DNA of 64,000 nt from Hexactinellida sp. DTS-2022 (Eukaryota; Porifera; Hexactinellida). The notes below the pieces were generated by a model, which was not told the origin of the DNA, searched no databases, and was given only the letters and a program-made list of their open reading frames with translations. Below are positions 1 to 11,363 of the stretch, piece after piece. Made by a program: the position numbers and the translations under genes. The DNA lies in contig JAPNXP010000008.1 in NCBI GenBank assembly GCA_028753945.1, positions 3,534,001 through 3,598,000 on the forward strand. Direction: 5' to 3'. Positions within the stretch are counted from its first letter, which is position 1. Every line of letters starts with the position of its first letter.

Positions 1-182
1 CGCATCCTGTACAAACCACATTGGCATTTCAAATTTAATCCACTGGTTTAGTTACAAATTCTCGTGTTAACTAATAGCCTTTAGTACGAATTCCTATCAC
101 CAATTATTAATCGGGTTGGTTGCTATCATATTGTTCCTTTTAGGACTTCTAATTTCAATGATAACTTCATTTCCACTGCTAG

Positions 183-448
183 CATTTCGTAGTTAAAATA
201 TTAAACTTGCTAAGCTCCAAGTGGCATAAGCTGAGCAAGCTCTCAGTTAACCATGGACACACACAACTGTTCAGACTACAGATTATTTCTCTCTGTTGGT
301 TTATTCTAAGCCTGTTATTAGGCGTGTTTCTCCCGAGCATTCAAGTGGTTATAACCCCCATTGGAGGCGTAGCGGCCATGTTCTCTATCGTATTTCCTGG
401 CTTCCTAATGGTTACTATGCTATTCGTAATTTCGTTAATTTCGAACAG
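183..448 (+). CDS. SLC38/AAAP-like amino-acid transporter, internal or near C-terminal exon (partial)
   Basis: The open frame ends in a hydrophobic segment with the pattern of the last membrane spans of the SLC38/AAAP amino-acid/proton transporters: a TM, then a PSIQ..ITPIGG turn, then a TM ending FPGFL. The family has the same order (PDI..VIS.IGG..A.F.FIFPG). An acceptor ends at 182 (CACTGCTAG) and a donor AACAG/GTAGAG ends the exon at 448. The frame hits a stop just after the donor, so another exon with the final TM should follow, but I cannot identify it. The rest of the gene lies left of the window. It could also be a decayed copy. Confidence 0.4.
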
Positions 449-463
449 GTAGAGTTGGTGCAG

Positions 464-783
464 CAAAGCTGGCCATCCTGAAGTGGTACGGCGCTCGCCG
501 CACCAGCCGTACCGGGTGTGCCGCCCCTGTAAATAGTTCCTATTTATTCCAGTGTAAAGTAACGTTTACTTGTTTGAACAAGTTCGGCCAGACTCCATTA
601 GACGTAGCAAAGGAATCCAGCTATTCCTTGCTCGCTCATCTCAAAATCGATTCTAAGTCTATAACTGCCACAAGCCCGCACGTTAATGCTCTACCAGAAG
701 TACTCCAGTTCTACTCTTATACGAGAATATATCCAACAAATCGCTACGGTAATTATCTCGCGAGAAAATATTGCTTAGTTTAA
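464..783 (+). CDS. Ankyrin-repeat-like terminal exon (fragment, uncertain)
   Basis: A frame opens after an acceptor-like GTGCAG at 458-463 and runs to a TAA at 781-783. It contains NKFGQTPLDVAKE followed by S.SLLAHL, which fits the second half of an ankyrin repeat (G.TPL..A......LL). The first 70 bases are GC-rich like the exons here; the rest is AT-rich. It lies 15 bases beyond the donor of the transporter-like exon, too close to be its next exon, so it would belong to another transcript or be relic sequence. No second repeat is visible. Confidence 0.22.
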
Positions 784-2807
784 ACCCGTATAGCAACAAT
801 AAACTGGATCTACTGCCTCTTCCGAATCACCTTAAATGCTATTTGGGAGGAATACCGTTCATTCAATGAATGAATCCATAGATCCATGCGTGTGTTTACT
901 AGCTGTAATTATCTACAAGTTAATTTAATTTCTTAAACGTGTAAATATATTTTATTATTTATAAATCAAGATATGAACTACAGTAAAACCTCGCTAGTAC
1001 GAACACCAGGGGACCGTCAAAATGTATTCGCCTTATCCGGAATTCGTATTAACCGGTGTAATCTATACTTTAACATGTTTCTCAAAAGTTTTTAATTCCA
1101 TGCCTACCCTAACATCTCGTTATACCTCCTACCCATAGTTGATATAACTAGCAATTCAGCGTTTAATTAATTCACTAATAACGCTTTAATTATCACCTCC
1201 ATAGTATTATTGTATAGAATAATTGCTTGTTTGTTGATTAATATTAATTTAAAATTTGTAACTAGCGCTATACATCTTAGCCTGGGTTAATCCGAAGGCC
1301 TGTTGTGTCTTGCTTTAATTAATCTGAAAATCAGAATTTGCAACTTTTTTAAAAATCAATCGATGATAAATTTAGACTTGTCCAGAGAGATTACTTAATT
1401 AATTAATAATATATACTGTGCCGACTATACTAGTAGTGCCCAGTTCTAAAATGACTGCCTTGGTTAGTTATTGGTCCGTATCCTCTCCACTGAACAGAGT
1501 TTTATTATCTAAGATCCCAAATTTTCAGGATAGATTTATGTCTCATTGGTTACAGATGTGCACTGCACCGGGGTCACGATATTGATTACATTTTTTGGAC
1601 ACATTCTTAAACGTTTTAATACAACAATAGAAACAATAAATAGTGCCCGAATATTAAATTTATATTCATTCGATGGAGAATTAAATTCTACACACCTTTT
1701 TACAGTGCACGAATATTCAAATTGGGCTCAGTTTGTGCCACAATTGAGTTGCAAATTTCCTTCGTTTACTAACACTTCAGTTCAATCGAAAATGTTATAT
1801 ATCTATAAATTTTTTGTTTCAACTTGCGATAATTATATTGAATCAAAACTTTTGAGATAGGCTTCTATTTTCTAATTGAAACTAAGATTCTACATATAGT
1901 ACATATAATTTATACTTAATAAATGTAAGTTGACCTTGAAATCGGTGTTAAATTATTATTAATATTAATAATTATTTATCTACTTAGTTAAATATCATTA
2001 ATCTCAGAGATTATACAAGATAGAAGAAATCAATTGATCCTTATGCCACGTAACACCTCTACAAATGGGTCTCGACACCTTGAGGTGATGATGACATCGT
2101 CAAAAAAATGTGTTTTTACAATTTTGTGAATTCTATATTTCGAATGGGTTGGTTGGTGTTGGGTGATCACCCAACACGCACATAAAAAATGCTGACTCAT
2201 CACTTATTATATTCTACTGAAACTTGAATATCTTTGAAATGAAGTGAGCTAAAACGAAACTTCCAACTCACTAAGGGTCGTTGCCTTCGGAAACACCTTT
2301 TCTGAAATGGTTTAACACATTCATAGTGATGATTACATGGCGAAAAAATCCAAAATTGCAACTGTGCAGATAGCATTTTCCTTTGGAGGCACTATCAACA
2401 GCCAGTAGCCACCAAAAGATAGTGGCTCCATAGGAACATGCTGTCGGCACAGCTACAATTTTTTTAAAAATTATTAAATTCCGATTTAATTCATTAAAAT
2501 TTAAAACTTTTTCTTGAAGGAAATATTTAATGATTAACGCAACTATATAGCCGGAGGTAGATTAGTGAGAATTTATGCAAAACATTTATGCTCTCAACTT
2601 TTAATAATTAGATATCAGATTATAATGCTATTGTTTCTTATAAATTCAATAATATATTCCTGATTAACTTACAGCGCCTCTAGACCCCAAAGCGTGTAGT
2701 TATTCCCTCGATTTACAGGTAATTATATAATGCAAATAATCCGTTTCCCCTTCAATTTGTCATGTTAAGTAAGCTGCTTCCACTGTAATTAGCTCTACAG
2801 CAATTCC
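784..2807. other. Spacer upstream of HGS with transposon ends
   Basis: AT-rich, with no convincing gene. It holds one half of a pogo-type element starting CAGTAAAACCTCGC at 981 and fading near 1070, and a short repeat at 1410-1465 that recurs inverted near 44550. Just before HGS a CTCTACAG (2793-2800) could be the acceptor of a 5'-UTR intron. The one longer frame (1546-1860) has AT-driven composition and no recognisable domain. Confidence 0.6.
1410..1465 (+). repeat. Short dispersed repeat, copy 1
   Basis: Begins ACTGTGCCGACTATA and ends AAATGACTGCCTTGG. The same order of words occurs on the opposite strand at about 44550-44608, in a collagen-gene intron. The word TGTCGGCACAG also appears near 2441. 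This suggests a small dispersed element whose family I cannot name. Confidence 0.5.
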
Positions 2808-5310
2808 ATGGGTAAATTCGAGATGTTGCTCGAGAGAGCTACCAACTCCAACAACTTGGACCCAGACCTGACAGCTATAATGGAGATGTGCGACACAGTG
2901 CGACAAGGAGACCTGCCCCCAAAGAAGGCCCTTGTAGCCGTAAAGAAGAGACTGATGGACAAACACGTCCTGGTTAGCTACTACACCCTGTTCGTCCTGG
3001 AGGCCCTCATGAAGAACTGCGGCCCCGACATGCACAAGGAGATCCTAGTGAAGGAGGTGCTGGGACGCATGCAGGACATGGTCAAGGACCCGTCTACCTT
3101 CAGCGAGAAGAGCAAGGAGAAGAGCCTGGAGCTCATACAGACGTGGAACGTGGCATTCCGTCACGACAGCTCCTATCTGATCCTCACCTCCATCTACAAT
3201 CAGCTGGCCATGGCGGGCGTCCGCTTTCCTGAAATCAGCACCTCCGACGCTGTGTTCATCACCGAGCGGCCGCCGGAGTGGAAACCGGACAAAGACTCCA
3301 AGGATTGCACGCTGTGCCACGCGGAGTTCTCGTTCGTTACCCGCAAGCACCACTGTAGGAACTGCGGAGAGTGCTTCTGCGCCAAGTGCTGCTCCAACCT
3401 GGCCACGCTGCCCAAGTTCGGAATCGAGCGAGAGGTGCGCGTGTGCGAGTCCTGCTTCATACAAGTTTCCAAGTCCGCCCCGGGCCAGGGGGACCCCAAG
3501 CCCTCCGAGGGCGGATCTGAGCTCCCCGAGGAGTACCTGAAGAGCGCTCTCTTCCGCGAGAACCAGTCCCCTGCCCCTGCGGACCCCAAGCGCGAGTCCG
3601 AGCTGAGGGAGCAGGAGGAGATGGACCTGGTCATAGCCATGTCGCTGAATGAGCAGGAAAACAAACCTCAGAAGAGGGTCACCTTTGCGCCCCCGGCCCC
3701 CGCCCCCGAGCCTAGCGCCCCCGCGCCCTCCCCCTCCCTGCTGGGGCCCTACTCGCAGCTGCTCTCCGGCCGCTCCCTGCCCACCCCGCCCCCGGACTCG
3801 GCCCCCTACGTCTCCTATCCCTCCACGCACGCGGAGGCGCCAGAGGAGGAGCTGGCTAAGTACTACAACCGCGACTATTGGGAGGAGCGCCGCGAGCAGC
3901 AGCACTCGCCCCTCCCCGCCCGCAGAGCGCCCTCCCCCCTCTACGCACAGATACAATTCCCAGCCAAGCAGCAGCGGCAGCAGAGCGAGGGGGACCTGGT
4001 GCTGGCAGAGAGCATGCTCAAGAACCTGGATCTGTTCAACAACCTGCTGACCGACACGCAGACTCAGGGCCGCAGCCCCGCCACGGACCCCAGCGTGCAG
4101 TCGCTGTACGGGACGCTCAACGCGATGCATCCCGAGCTGCTGCGCGTGATGGAGCAGCTGGAGGGGGAGCGCGAGGGGTACGAGGCTCTGGAGCAGAAGG
4201 CCAGCATGGTGAAGGAGGCGCGGGCCTGTCTGAACAAGTCGCGACGCGAGTACCTGGAGACAGTGCGGCAGCACGAGGAGCAGCAGCGGCTGCTGGCCAC
4301 CATGCTGCTGGAGCAGAACATAGCGCTCATCCGCAAGCACCAGTGCGAGCAGGTGGACATGGGCGTGCGTCTGGCGGAGGAGCGGGACCGCGAGCTCCGG
4401 GAGGAGGAGGAGCGGAAGGCAGAGGAGCAGCGCCGGCGGAGACAGCTGGTCAACGAGCACCAGCGGATGCAGGAGCAGCAGGTGGTCGCTCAGCACCTGT
4501 CCCAAGTCATTCCGGGGAAGTTCGAAGGGAACCAAGCGATCACAGGGTACCCTGTCCCCCCCGTTGGGGCCTACCAGCCTCTGATGCCGCCGCACATGAT
4601 ACAAGCGGTGCCGCCCCTGCCTATGTACCCTCCTGCTCCCATCCTGACCGCTGGCCCCGCCTCTCTGCCCTCCTTCCAGACCCCCGCCATAAAGCCAGCA
4701 GACCCGTTCTCTCCGCTCAACTCCAGCCAGGCGCTGCAGGAGTCGGGACTCAGTTTCAGTGCACAGCAGCAATACGGTTAGTTGCTTTAATTATATAGAG
4801 TCACTTTAAACTTCGTACTCCTTAATTAATCGATAATTCTCCTTATCCCTGTTTGAATTAACGAGAGTCTAATATACTGCGGATAATACGAACAAATTTC
4901 GATGTTCCTATCATGTTCGTATTTTCGAGGCAGGGTCTATTGTAGTATGTATATAAATACAAATAATGTATCACTCTCTCTCAGCCCCAGCTCTGACGCA
5001 GCCCACAGCTCTCCCGCCTGCCCTACAGCAGCCCTCCTCTCTGCCCAACCTGGGCTCCAGTCCCCCGCCCAACCTAGCTATGCTCGCGTACCCCCAGCAG
5101 CTGGCTAACCCTCTGCTCCAGATGATGTCTGCTCCCGCGGCGCAACCACTCCCCCAGGGACCCATTCAGCTCCAGGTATACCATCCCCTGCCCCAGCCCC
5201 AGGTCAACCAGGTTAACCTCATCCCCCCATCCTACTCCCCGCAGGTGGCTGCCTACCAACAGTCAGCTAGTCCGGTCCCTAAGGAGCAGTCTCTCATAGA
5301 CTTTGACTAG
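2808..5310 (+). CDS. HGS: Hrs, ESCRT-0 subunit (hepatocyte growth factor-regulated tyrosine kinase substrate)
   Basis: Exons 2808-4776 and 4985-5310, joined in phase 1, give 764 residues (human HGS 777). Order: VHS domain about 5-140; FYVE zinc finger about 160-222 with the PI3P-binding RKHHCR motif at 179-184; a ubiquitin-interacting motif at 267-286 (EEMDLVIAMSL); a proline-rich stretch; a coiled-coil core about 450-570 that in the family binds STAM; and a proline/glutamine-rich tail ending LIDFD. Human HRS ends in the clathrin box LISFD, so clathrin recruitment is probably kept. Known role: binds ubiquitinated cargo on early endosomes and recruits ESCRT-I. The start is the first ATG before a VHS-like GKFEMLLERAT. 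Large frames on the other strand here are GC-driven shadows. Confidence 0.96.
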
Positions 5311-6410
5311 CGGAGCTTCGCACTGGCTATAGCCCTGATAACGGTGGAACTATTCATTCCTGATTTGCATTGCAATATTAATTGAGTATTTGTTTTGGAT
5401 TTGAAATGTTTTGATAATTTCATTCTGTAACAATTGTATTCTCTATATGCCACGGGGTTAACATTTGGATTATGTTAATATCTACCGGGCAATCCTTATA
5501 TCATTTGTTTTGCATATTAGTAGGGGAATGCAATTTCCTAAAATTTGTTTTAAAAAGGAGTAAGCCTTTGCTACAAATGATAATTTTATAGATTTATTGT
5601 ATTCTTATGGGAGTGAGTATTAGAGAACTTAGTGAGTACGCATACATGTTGCAGTTTATGGAAAGTCCTGATGTGCACGGGGATACACCAGACACGTCCA
5701 TAAACTGCAACATACACACCATTTAAGTTTGGTGTGTACGTACTCACCAAACTGTGTAGTGAGTACGCGTAGAGTAACTTTCATGTTATGGGTTGTTTTC
5801 TGGGATCCGAAGCTCTAAGCTTCTAAGCTATTCAAAGCTGTTTTCTCCGATGCTAAGCTCATTTTCTCCGATTCTAAGCTCATCGCACCGCGATAGCTCG
5901 ACCGCGGACATAAAAAATAAAATAAAAGTTGAAGTTATTGATTATAATTCTGTTTAAAATCAAGCGTGAAACAACTCATTACATGTAAAATACTCTTAAC
6001 AAACAAAACAGTTTAGTGAGTACGCGTACTCACTAAGTTCTCTAATACAACTGCAACATAACTACTGACCACTCTTTAAGTTTGAAAATGAAGTACTTAC
6101 GTACTGTACTGAATGACAAAATTCAGCAGCAAAGTGTTTCATATGGATAATGAAAAGCAACTTTACTGAGCATGGGAACAAACCGGATTAACTTGATTAA
6201 TTAACTATCTAGCTATCTAGTACTGTTATAAACAAGTTCTCTCATATGCACATAATTAGATAATGATAATCACTGGAGTGTATTTAATTAAGCTGGCGCT
6301 ACTACGTATGTATCAGAGCTATAAACCCGTGCTCTTTTAGACTCTCACGTGTATGATAAGTTTATTTATATATGTTAAGTAACCCGATTAGTTGAATCGT
6401 GTTGTTTGAG
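5311..6410. other. Spacer between HGS and the TBC gene
   Basis: AT-rich 3'-UTR/intergenic DNA occupied largely by one TA-flanked inverted-repeat element (5621-6045, listed separately). No other coding signal is seen. Confidence 0.7.
5621..6045. mobile_element. Mariner/Tc1-type MITE, 425 bp
   Basis: Terminal inverted repeats TTAGAGAACTTAGTGAGTAC / GTACTCACTAAGTTCTCTAA, flanked on both sides by TA. Inside the left part is a second palindrome (ATGTTGCAGTTTATGG ... CCATAAACTGCAACAT, about 5647-5713). No transposase frame. TA duplication plus inverted ends points to a non-autonomous Tc1/mariner-superfamily element. Confidence 0.7.
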
Positions 6411-8378
6411 ATGGAGGACTGTGACTATGAGCAAGAATCTATTTTCATAAAACCCCGCGCGCCCAGACAGTACGGCATCACGGAGGAGGTCTGGCTGGGT
6501 CTCTTCAACACAGAGGGACAGATTGTCAATCCTGCCCGTTTCTACAGACTCGTGTTCGAGGCCGGGATAGAGCCGGGCATCCGGAAGAGTGTTTGGAAGT
6601 TCCTCTACGGAGTCTACCCGCTGCACTCCACGCACAGAGAGAGACTCGTCATAGACGCAGAGAACAGGTTCTACTACGAGTCCATTCGGGCCCACTGGCA
6701 GCGCATATGCATACTAGTCGGCAGCTCCAAGTATAGGTAAGTCAGCGATTAATTGAGAAGTTGCTACTCTGTCTGATTGAGTTAATTAGGTACTTCCGAA
6801 TGACCCCCGAGTACATGGAAGACGAGGACACGCCTCTGCACCTGCGGCAACAAGAGACCCCCGCCGCCATCTCTCCCCCCTCCCTCCCCCACAGCCTCAA
6901 GTCCGCCCTCCTACGGGCCTGCTACGTGGACAGTGACGTCACGCTAGCGCACCTGACACTCACGCCCAAATACGCGGAGGTGGGGGCTGAGTCGGAGCGC
7001 GATGACGTGGCCGTTCTGCAGGGGCTGTGTCCCATAACGGAGCTGGAGAATTCGCTCTCGCTGCAAGCCTCTATATTCGCCTCAAAGATAAATCTCGTGG
7101 AGACCGAGTACGCCAAGGTTATGCGCTCAATCGATAAGGATGTTCCGAGGACCGACCGGGACCTCGAGTTCTTCCTGGGGAAGAAGAACGAGAATCTAAT
7201 TAAAGTGAGATAGCATTGCGTATAGTACAGTAGACTCTGGTTAATACAAACACCAGGGAAATTCGTATTAACTGGAGTGATTTGCATGCCGTTGTGGGAT
7301 TTAAACCTTATTCGTCTTAACGATATTTCTCATCTGTCTCGGTATTAATGAGAGTTAATTACAGTAGAACCTCTTTAGTATGAACGGTTAATACGAACAC
7401 AATTTCAGTCCCCTTCACAACTTTTTTTAAATGCAAATGACACCGGTTAATACGAATTCCAGATATTGCGAGCGGATTTCGACGTTCCCCTGCACTGTTC
7501 GTACTAACGAGGCTATACTGTATATCCATGGTTGCCATTGGTAGGTGCGCAACATCCTGGCTAGCTACGCCGCGGTGGACCGGGAGCTGGGCTACGTGCA
7601 GGGAATGAACGACGTGCTGTCGAGGTTCCTCGTGGTGGTGGAAGACGAGACGGAGGCATTCTGGCTGTTCTTCAGTTTCATGAAGAAAGGGAGATTTGAT
7701 TTCTTAGAAAAGTCATTTTACGATAAGGTACTTTAGTAGCTGCTTATTGCATGTCACGCCTTGAGTGTCTAATACAATTCCTATGCTATTTGCGCTTATA
7801 ATTATTAGTATCTATTTACTCGCTCTCTCCTCAAGGTAGAACTGATAAAGGAGCTGTTGGAAGAGCTGGACCCAGAGCTGTTCACGTTCTTCATTCAGTC
7901 AGACATGCAGGACTTCATGTTCGTGCAGCGCTGGCTCATAATGTGTTTCAAGCGCGAATTCTCGTTCGAAGACGGTCTCTACCTGTTTGACGTCATAGCG
8001 TGCCATTTTCTAGAACTAAATTCCGACGAAGGGAGGAGATACCAGCGACACGCGCAGCGAGCGGAGTTCAAGAAGGAGGGGTGTGGCCTAAACTCAATAA
8101 ATTCTTTCCACTGCGAATTTAACTATTCGTTAACCTTTGAGATGTTCGTGTGCTGCGCTATCCTCATTATTCACAGAGCGAGTATTCTGCAGATACCAGA
8201 TATAGCAAAGTTCTTCCCGTTTATCTCTGGACTCTCCGGAAACTTGAATGTCCGCGAAATAATAAACAAAGCACAACACTTGTTCTACTTCTACTGCAAG
8301 TGGCGAGTTAGGAACTCTTTCCAAGAGATTGCTAGTGATTGGTCATCTTTTCAAGATGAGGACAACAACGATTCATAA
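6411..8378 (+). CDS. TBC-domain Rab GTPase-activating protein (TBC1D15/25-like)
   Basis: Four exons, 6411-6736, 6790-7204, 7545-7727 and 7836-8378, join in frame to 488 residues. The first exon carries the segment before the catalytic core (EAGIEPGIRKSVWKFLYGVYP). Exon 2 carries the arginine finger IDKDVPR (R229) and exon 3 the glutamine finger YVQGMND (Q266), so both catalytic fingers of TBC RabGAPs are intact. The end of the TBC fold (RWLIMCFKREFSF) is in exon 4. About 95 residues of low similarity, including a serine/proline-rich part, separate start and core (about 120-215). It should stimulate GTP hydrolysis by a Rab on endomembranes; which Rab cannot be read. TBC1D15/17 and TBC1D25 are the closest families by eye. 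Intron 2 holds a pogo-type MITE. Confidence 0.9.
7228..7520. mobile_element. Pogo-type MITE (7362-7520) next to a half copy (7228-about 7295)
   Basis: The complete element starts CAGTAGAACCTCTTTAGTA after TA and ends TACTAACGAGGCTATACTG before TA, with internal copies of the word GGTTAATACGAA. To its left is a lone end CAGTAGACTCTGGTTAATAC. Both lie in intron 2 of the TBC gene. TA flanks, CAG ends and absence of coding sequence indicate non-autonomous pogo/Tigger-related elements. Confidence 0.7.
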
Positions 8379-8633
8379 CATTTAATTAATTAATTAACAA
8401 TCTTTAAGTTCTCTTTAATACCCAGTTTTAAATACTTTTTCCTTATAACTCGACATGGACAAATATACCTATTAGTGACTTTAACAATACAAATAGTAGA
8501 AGTATTACACTTGTACTGTTTGTAATATTATTTATAGAAGTTTATACTTTCTTAGCGATGATAATTATTAGTCTTATAATGTAAATAGCTGTTATATAGC
8601 TTGTTCATACACACTGCATACTAAATAGGATAT

Positions 8634-10691
8634 CTAGATAGTAGAATCCTGATAATTGAAGACTGAATCATCCATGACTCCTGGAGAGCTGAATACTAAG
8701 TTTGTTCCCGCAGTAGTTGTGTTCTCGTCAGTCATTATATAATCATTGTCCTTACTGGGATAACGTTGTATTGGCGGTAGAGAAATGAACACTGGTTCCT
8801 CTGCGCTGGCCTCTACCCTATCTCTATAGCTGATGAATTTGGCATAGTTAGCTTCAATCGACTCGTAGAGAGGTATGCTTTTGGGTCTCTGTCTCTCTCC
8901 CACTGATTGATTGATGCAGCTCAATGTCTGGCCTTTGCATTGTGGTTTCCTTCTATAGAAACAGCATACGATCACGCAGAGTAGCACTACTGCTACACCT
9001 GCTGCTGCTATAATAACAATTGCTATTATTATTAGAGAGAGTACAACTGCCTCGCTTGTATGTATCCCTAATAGTATAATTGTACTGGCAGCCACACACT
9101 GTGTCACATTCCTATAATCCAATTGGTATCCAGCTCCGCAATCGCACACATAACTACCTTCAGTATTCACGCATAACTGTTGGCATCCGCCGTTAGCCAA
9201 CTGACATTCATTTATATCAGTGCAATTGGTAGAATTCAGAAAGAACCCCGCCTCACACCTACAAAGGTACGATCCTGGCGTGTTAATGCAGAGACTGCTA
9301 CAAGTGTTATTTCCCTTACACTCATCAATGTCTAGACAAGTGATTTCATCTGTATTCAGTGTATACCCCGCGTCACAAGAACACCTGTAAGATCCTATTA
9401 TATTCGTACACTGTTGCTGACAGTATAATTTACTGTTACCATTACACTCGTCTATGTCCATGCAAGAAGCGCCATTGCTCGTCAGCTGATAACCCTCATT
9501 GCAATAGCAATTGAAGGAACCTATCGTATTGTTGCATACCTGCTCACAGTTATTCTGATCGTAGAGACACTCGTCTATATCAAAGCACATTAATTCCTGA
9601 TTCAAAATCAAACCGAACCCCTCTCCACACCCACACACGAACCCAGTTGCTGTGTTAATACACTCGTTAGTGCAGTTGTTATCTCTGTTGAAGCACTGAT
9701 AGGAGAGCTCACTGAAGCACTGATTGTATAGGATGTCGTCTTGAATGGATACCGCAGACCCATTGGTACTTACGCAAGTACCCTGGAAGTTAACTCCGAA
9801 GTCGTATATTACATTTACCCATTGCAGAGCGCAAGAACAGTTTAACGGATTGTTTTGGATGTAGACAGAAACTATACTGGACAACCCTTGAAATACCTCG
9901 CTCCTCAAAGTGTCGATATAATTACCGTACAGTGACAATGCCCTGAGCTTCTTCAGCCCGCTAAACGTGCGCCCATCCAGCGTTTGAGCCTTGTTATAAT
10001 CAATCAGATTGTAGTCCAGCAAGAGTACTGTTAGCTCGGAGAGATCCTGAAATGCTCCAGGCTCTATAAACTCGATACAACCGCTTTTCCATATGAACTC
10101 CCTTAGTTTTACCAAACCACCTACCAGGCTCTGGTTTACGCTTATAACTTGATTTATATCACAAAAAGGCGAATAACCGGTGAAGTATATTTCCTCCAGA
10201 CTTAATAGTCCCTGCAGGACCGGGTTGTGTCTCAAATGAATATCATAGAGTTTTAATATTATTAAATTCGGGAAATGTTGAAATATGTAGCTTTCTTCGA
10301 GCGTATTCTCAACATTCAGATTGTATATCTCTATATTTATTATGTTGAGGTGAGTTTCGTTTGTCACTAGACGCAAATGGTAATCTGTGAAATTAGTTGA
10401 ATTGTACCCTCGTATGGTTAGCCTTTGTATGTTGTCAGGTAACAGAGTGAGGTTAACCGTATACGTGACAGAGTGCCAATAAGTTAAGAGATAGAGTGAG
10501 ACGAAATTCCCCTTTGTGCAGTCTCGAAGTGCAGCTTGTATAACGCTATCGGTTGGTTGTACCAAATAACAGTATACATCGATAATGGTGTGTTCATAGC
10601 ACTCAATGACACCAACTTCGCCACAGCTATGAGTACTATTGGTATATAAGGTCCCAGCGAAGAGAAGGACAATTAACAAAATGAATCTCAT
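8634..10691 (-). CDS. LRR-EGF single-pass transmembrane receptor-like protein
   Basis: Single exon, 685 residues. Signal peptide 1-20; diverged leucine-rich repeats about 90-280, clearest at 215-275 (LTVLLLDYNLI, LRALSLYGNYI); a C-terminal LRR cap with NPLNCSCALQW at 281-291; one EGF module about 331-369; four calcium-binding EGF modules from 371 to 532, each opening D(I)DEC or DINEC; a transmembrane helix about 550-578; and a 105-residue tail with tyrosine sites (PLYESI, NYAKF, DNDYIM, FNYQD). Many NxS/T sites fit an extracellular domain. The tail tyrosines suggest phosphorylation-dependent signalling, but that is inference. I know no vertebrate protein with exactly this order. Its 3' end faces the TBC gene 255 bases away. 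A TATATAA-like box lies about 26 bases before the ATG. Confidence 0.88.
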   Translation of the reverse strand: MRFILLIVLLFAGTLYTNSTHSCGEVGVIECYEHTIIDVYCYLVQPTDSVIQAALRDCTKGNFVSLYLLTYWHSVTYTVNLTLLPDNIQRLTIRGYNSTNFTDYHLRLVTNETHLNIINIEIYNLNVENTLEESYIFQHFPNLIILKLYDIHLRHNPVLQGLLSLEEIYFTGYSPFCDINQVISVNQSLVGGLVKLREFIWKSGCIEFIEPGAFQDLSELTVLLLDYNLIDYNKAQTLDGRTFSGLKKLRALSLYGNYIDTLRSEVFQGLSSIVSVYIQNNPLNCSCALQWVNVIYDFGVNFQGTCVSTNGSAVSIQDDILYNQCFSELSYQCFNRDNNCTNECINTATGFVCGCGEGFGLILNQELMCFDIDECLYDQNNCEQVCNNTIGSFNCYCNEGYQLTSNGASCMDIDECNGNSKLYCQQQCTNIIGSYRCSCDAGYTLNTDEITCLDIDECKGNNTCSSLCINTPGSYLCRCEAGFFLNSTNCTDINECQLANGGCQQLCVNTEGSYVCDCGAGYQLDYRNVTQCVAASTIILLGIHTSEAVVLSLIIIAIVIIAAAGVAVVLLCVIVCCFYRRKPQCKGQTLSCINQSVGERQRPKSIPLYESIEANYAKFISYRDRVEASAEEPVFISLPPIQRYPSKDNDYIMTDENTTTAGTNLVFSSPGVMDDSVFNYQDSTI

Positions 10692-11363
10692 TTTTTAATT
10701 TTGCAAATGCAATATGAGTTATATATTGCAATAGTTTGCTTTGCATACTAGTACCCCGTGTGAAATATAATATCGAAGTTAAAATCGATTAAATCTAGCT
10801 TATAATTAATATTGATTAATAAGCACTGTGGATTTGTAATTTCCTCATTTTAGCTTCTTGAGATTTGTTCGGAATGTTGGTAATAGTTTTACCACATTGA
10901 TTAACTGATTTACTATAACTGATATTAATTGGAAATCTTAAATGTAAAATGTCTAAGGTATATATCCTAGATTGTTCAGTAGATATACTATTAGCAGCTA
11001 TTTGTACATACGAAAACAAGTTTATAAATTCGCTACCTTGTATATTCGAAAATACTTCGTATTCTCTGATTGATGTTATAATCATATTCCAAAATGTCTA
11101 TTAATCTTTGGCAGAATTGAAATAATAATAATAATAATTAGGAAACAGTTTAGCCCGGTAAAAGTTATCCTATGGGCGGGTTAACCTGCCAACCTTGATT
11201 TAAACACAATTATCTCGGAAAAGTTTAATCCAGCTTTTATTAATTAGTGTATATTAATTAAAACTTTCAAGTATACTATACAAATTATTGAATGTGAAAT
11301 AAAATTAATATGTACATATTTTGCAATTACTGTTAAGTCCTTAAGTATTACAAAAATTTATAT
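10692..11363. other. Spacer between LRR-EGF and multi-pass protein genes
   Basis: AT-rich, with an ATA/ATT microsatellite near 11123-11140. A weak minus-strand frame at 10816-11085 has no recognisable domain and AT-driven composition. Nothing else seen. Confidence 0.5.

Noticed and set aside
1546-1860. 104-codon plus-strand frame
   Set aside because: AT-rich, no domain, no splice context, and one among many chance frames in such DNA.
3045-4772. 575-codon minus-strand open frame opposite HGS, plus other long frames there
   Set aside because: Low-complexity translation rich in R, L and G, caused by the GC-rich Hrs coding sequence; Hrs motifs are unambiguous on the plus strand.
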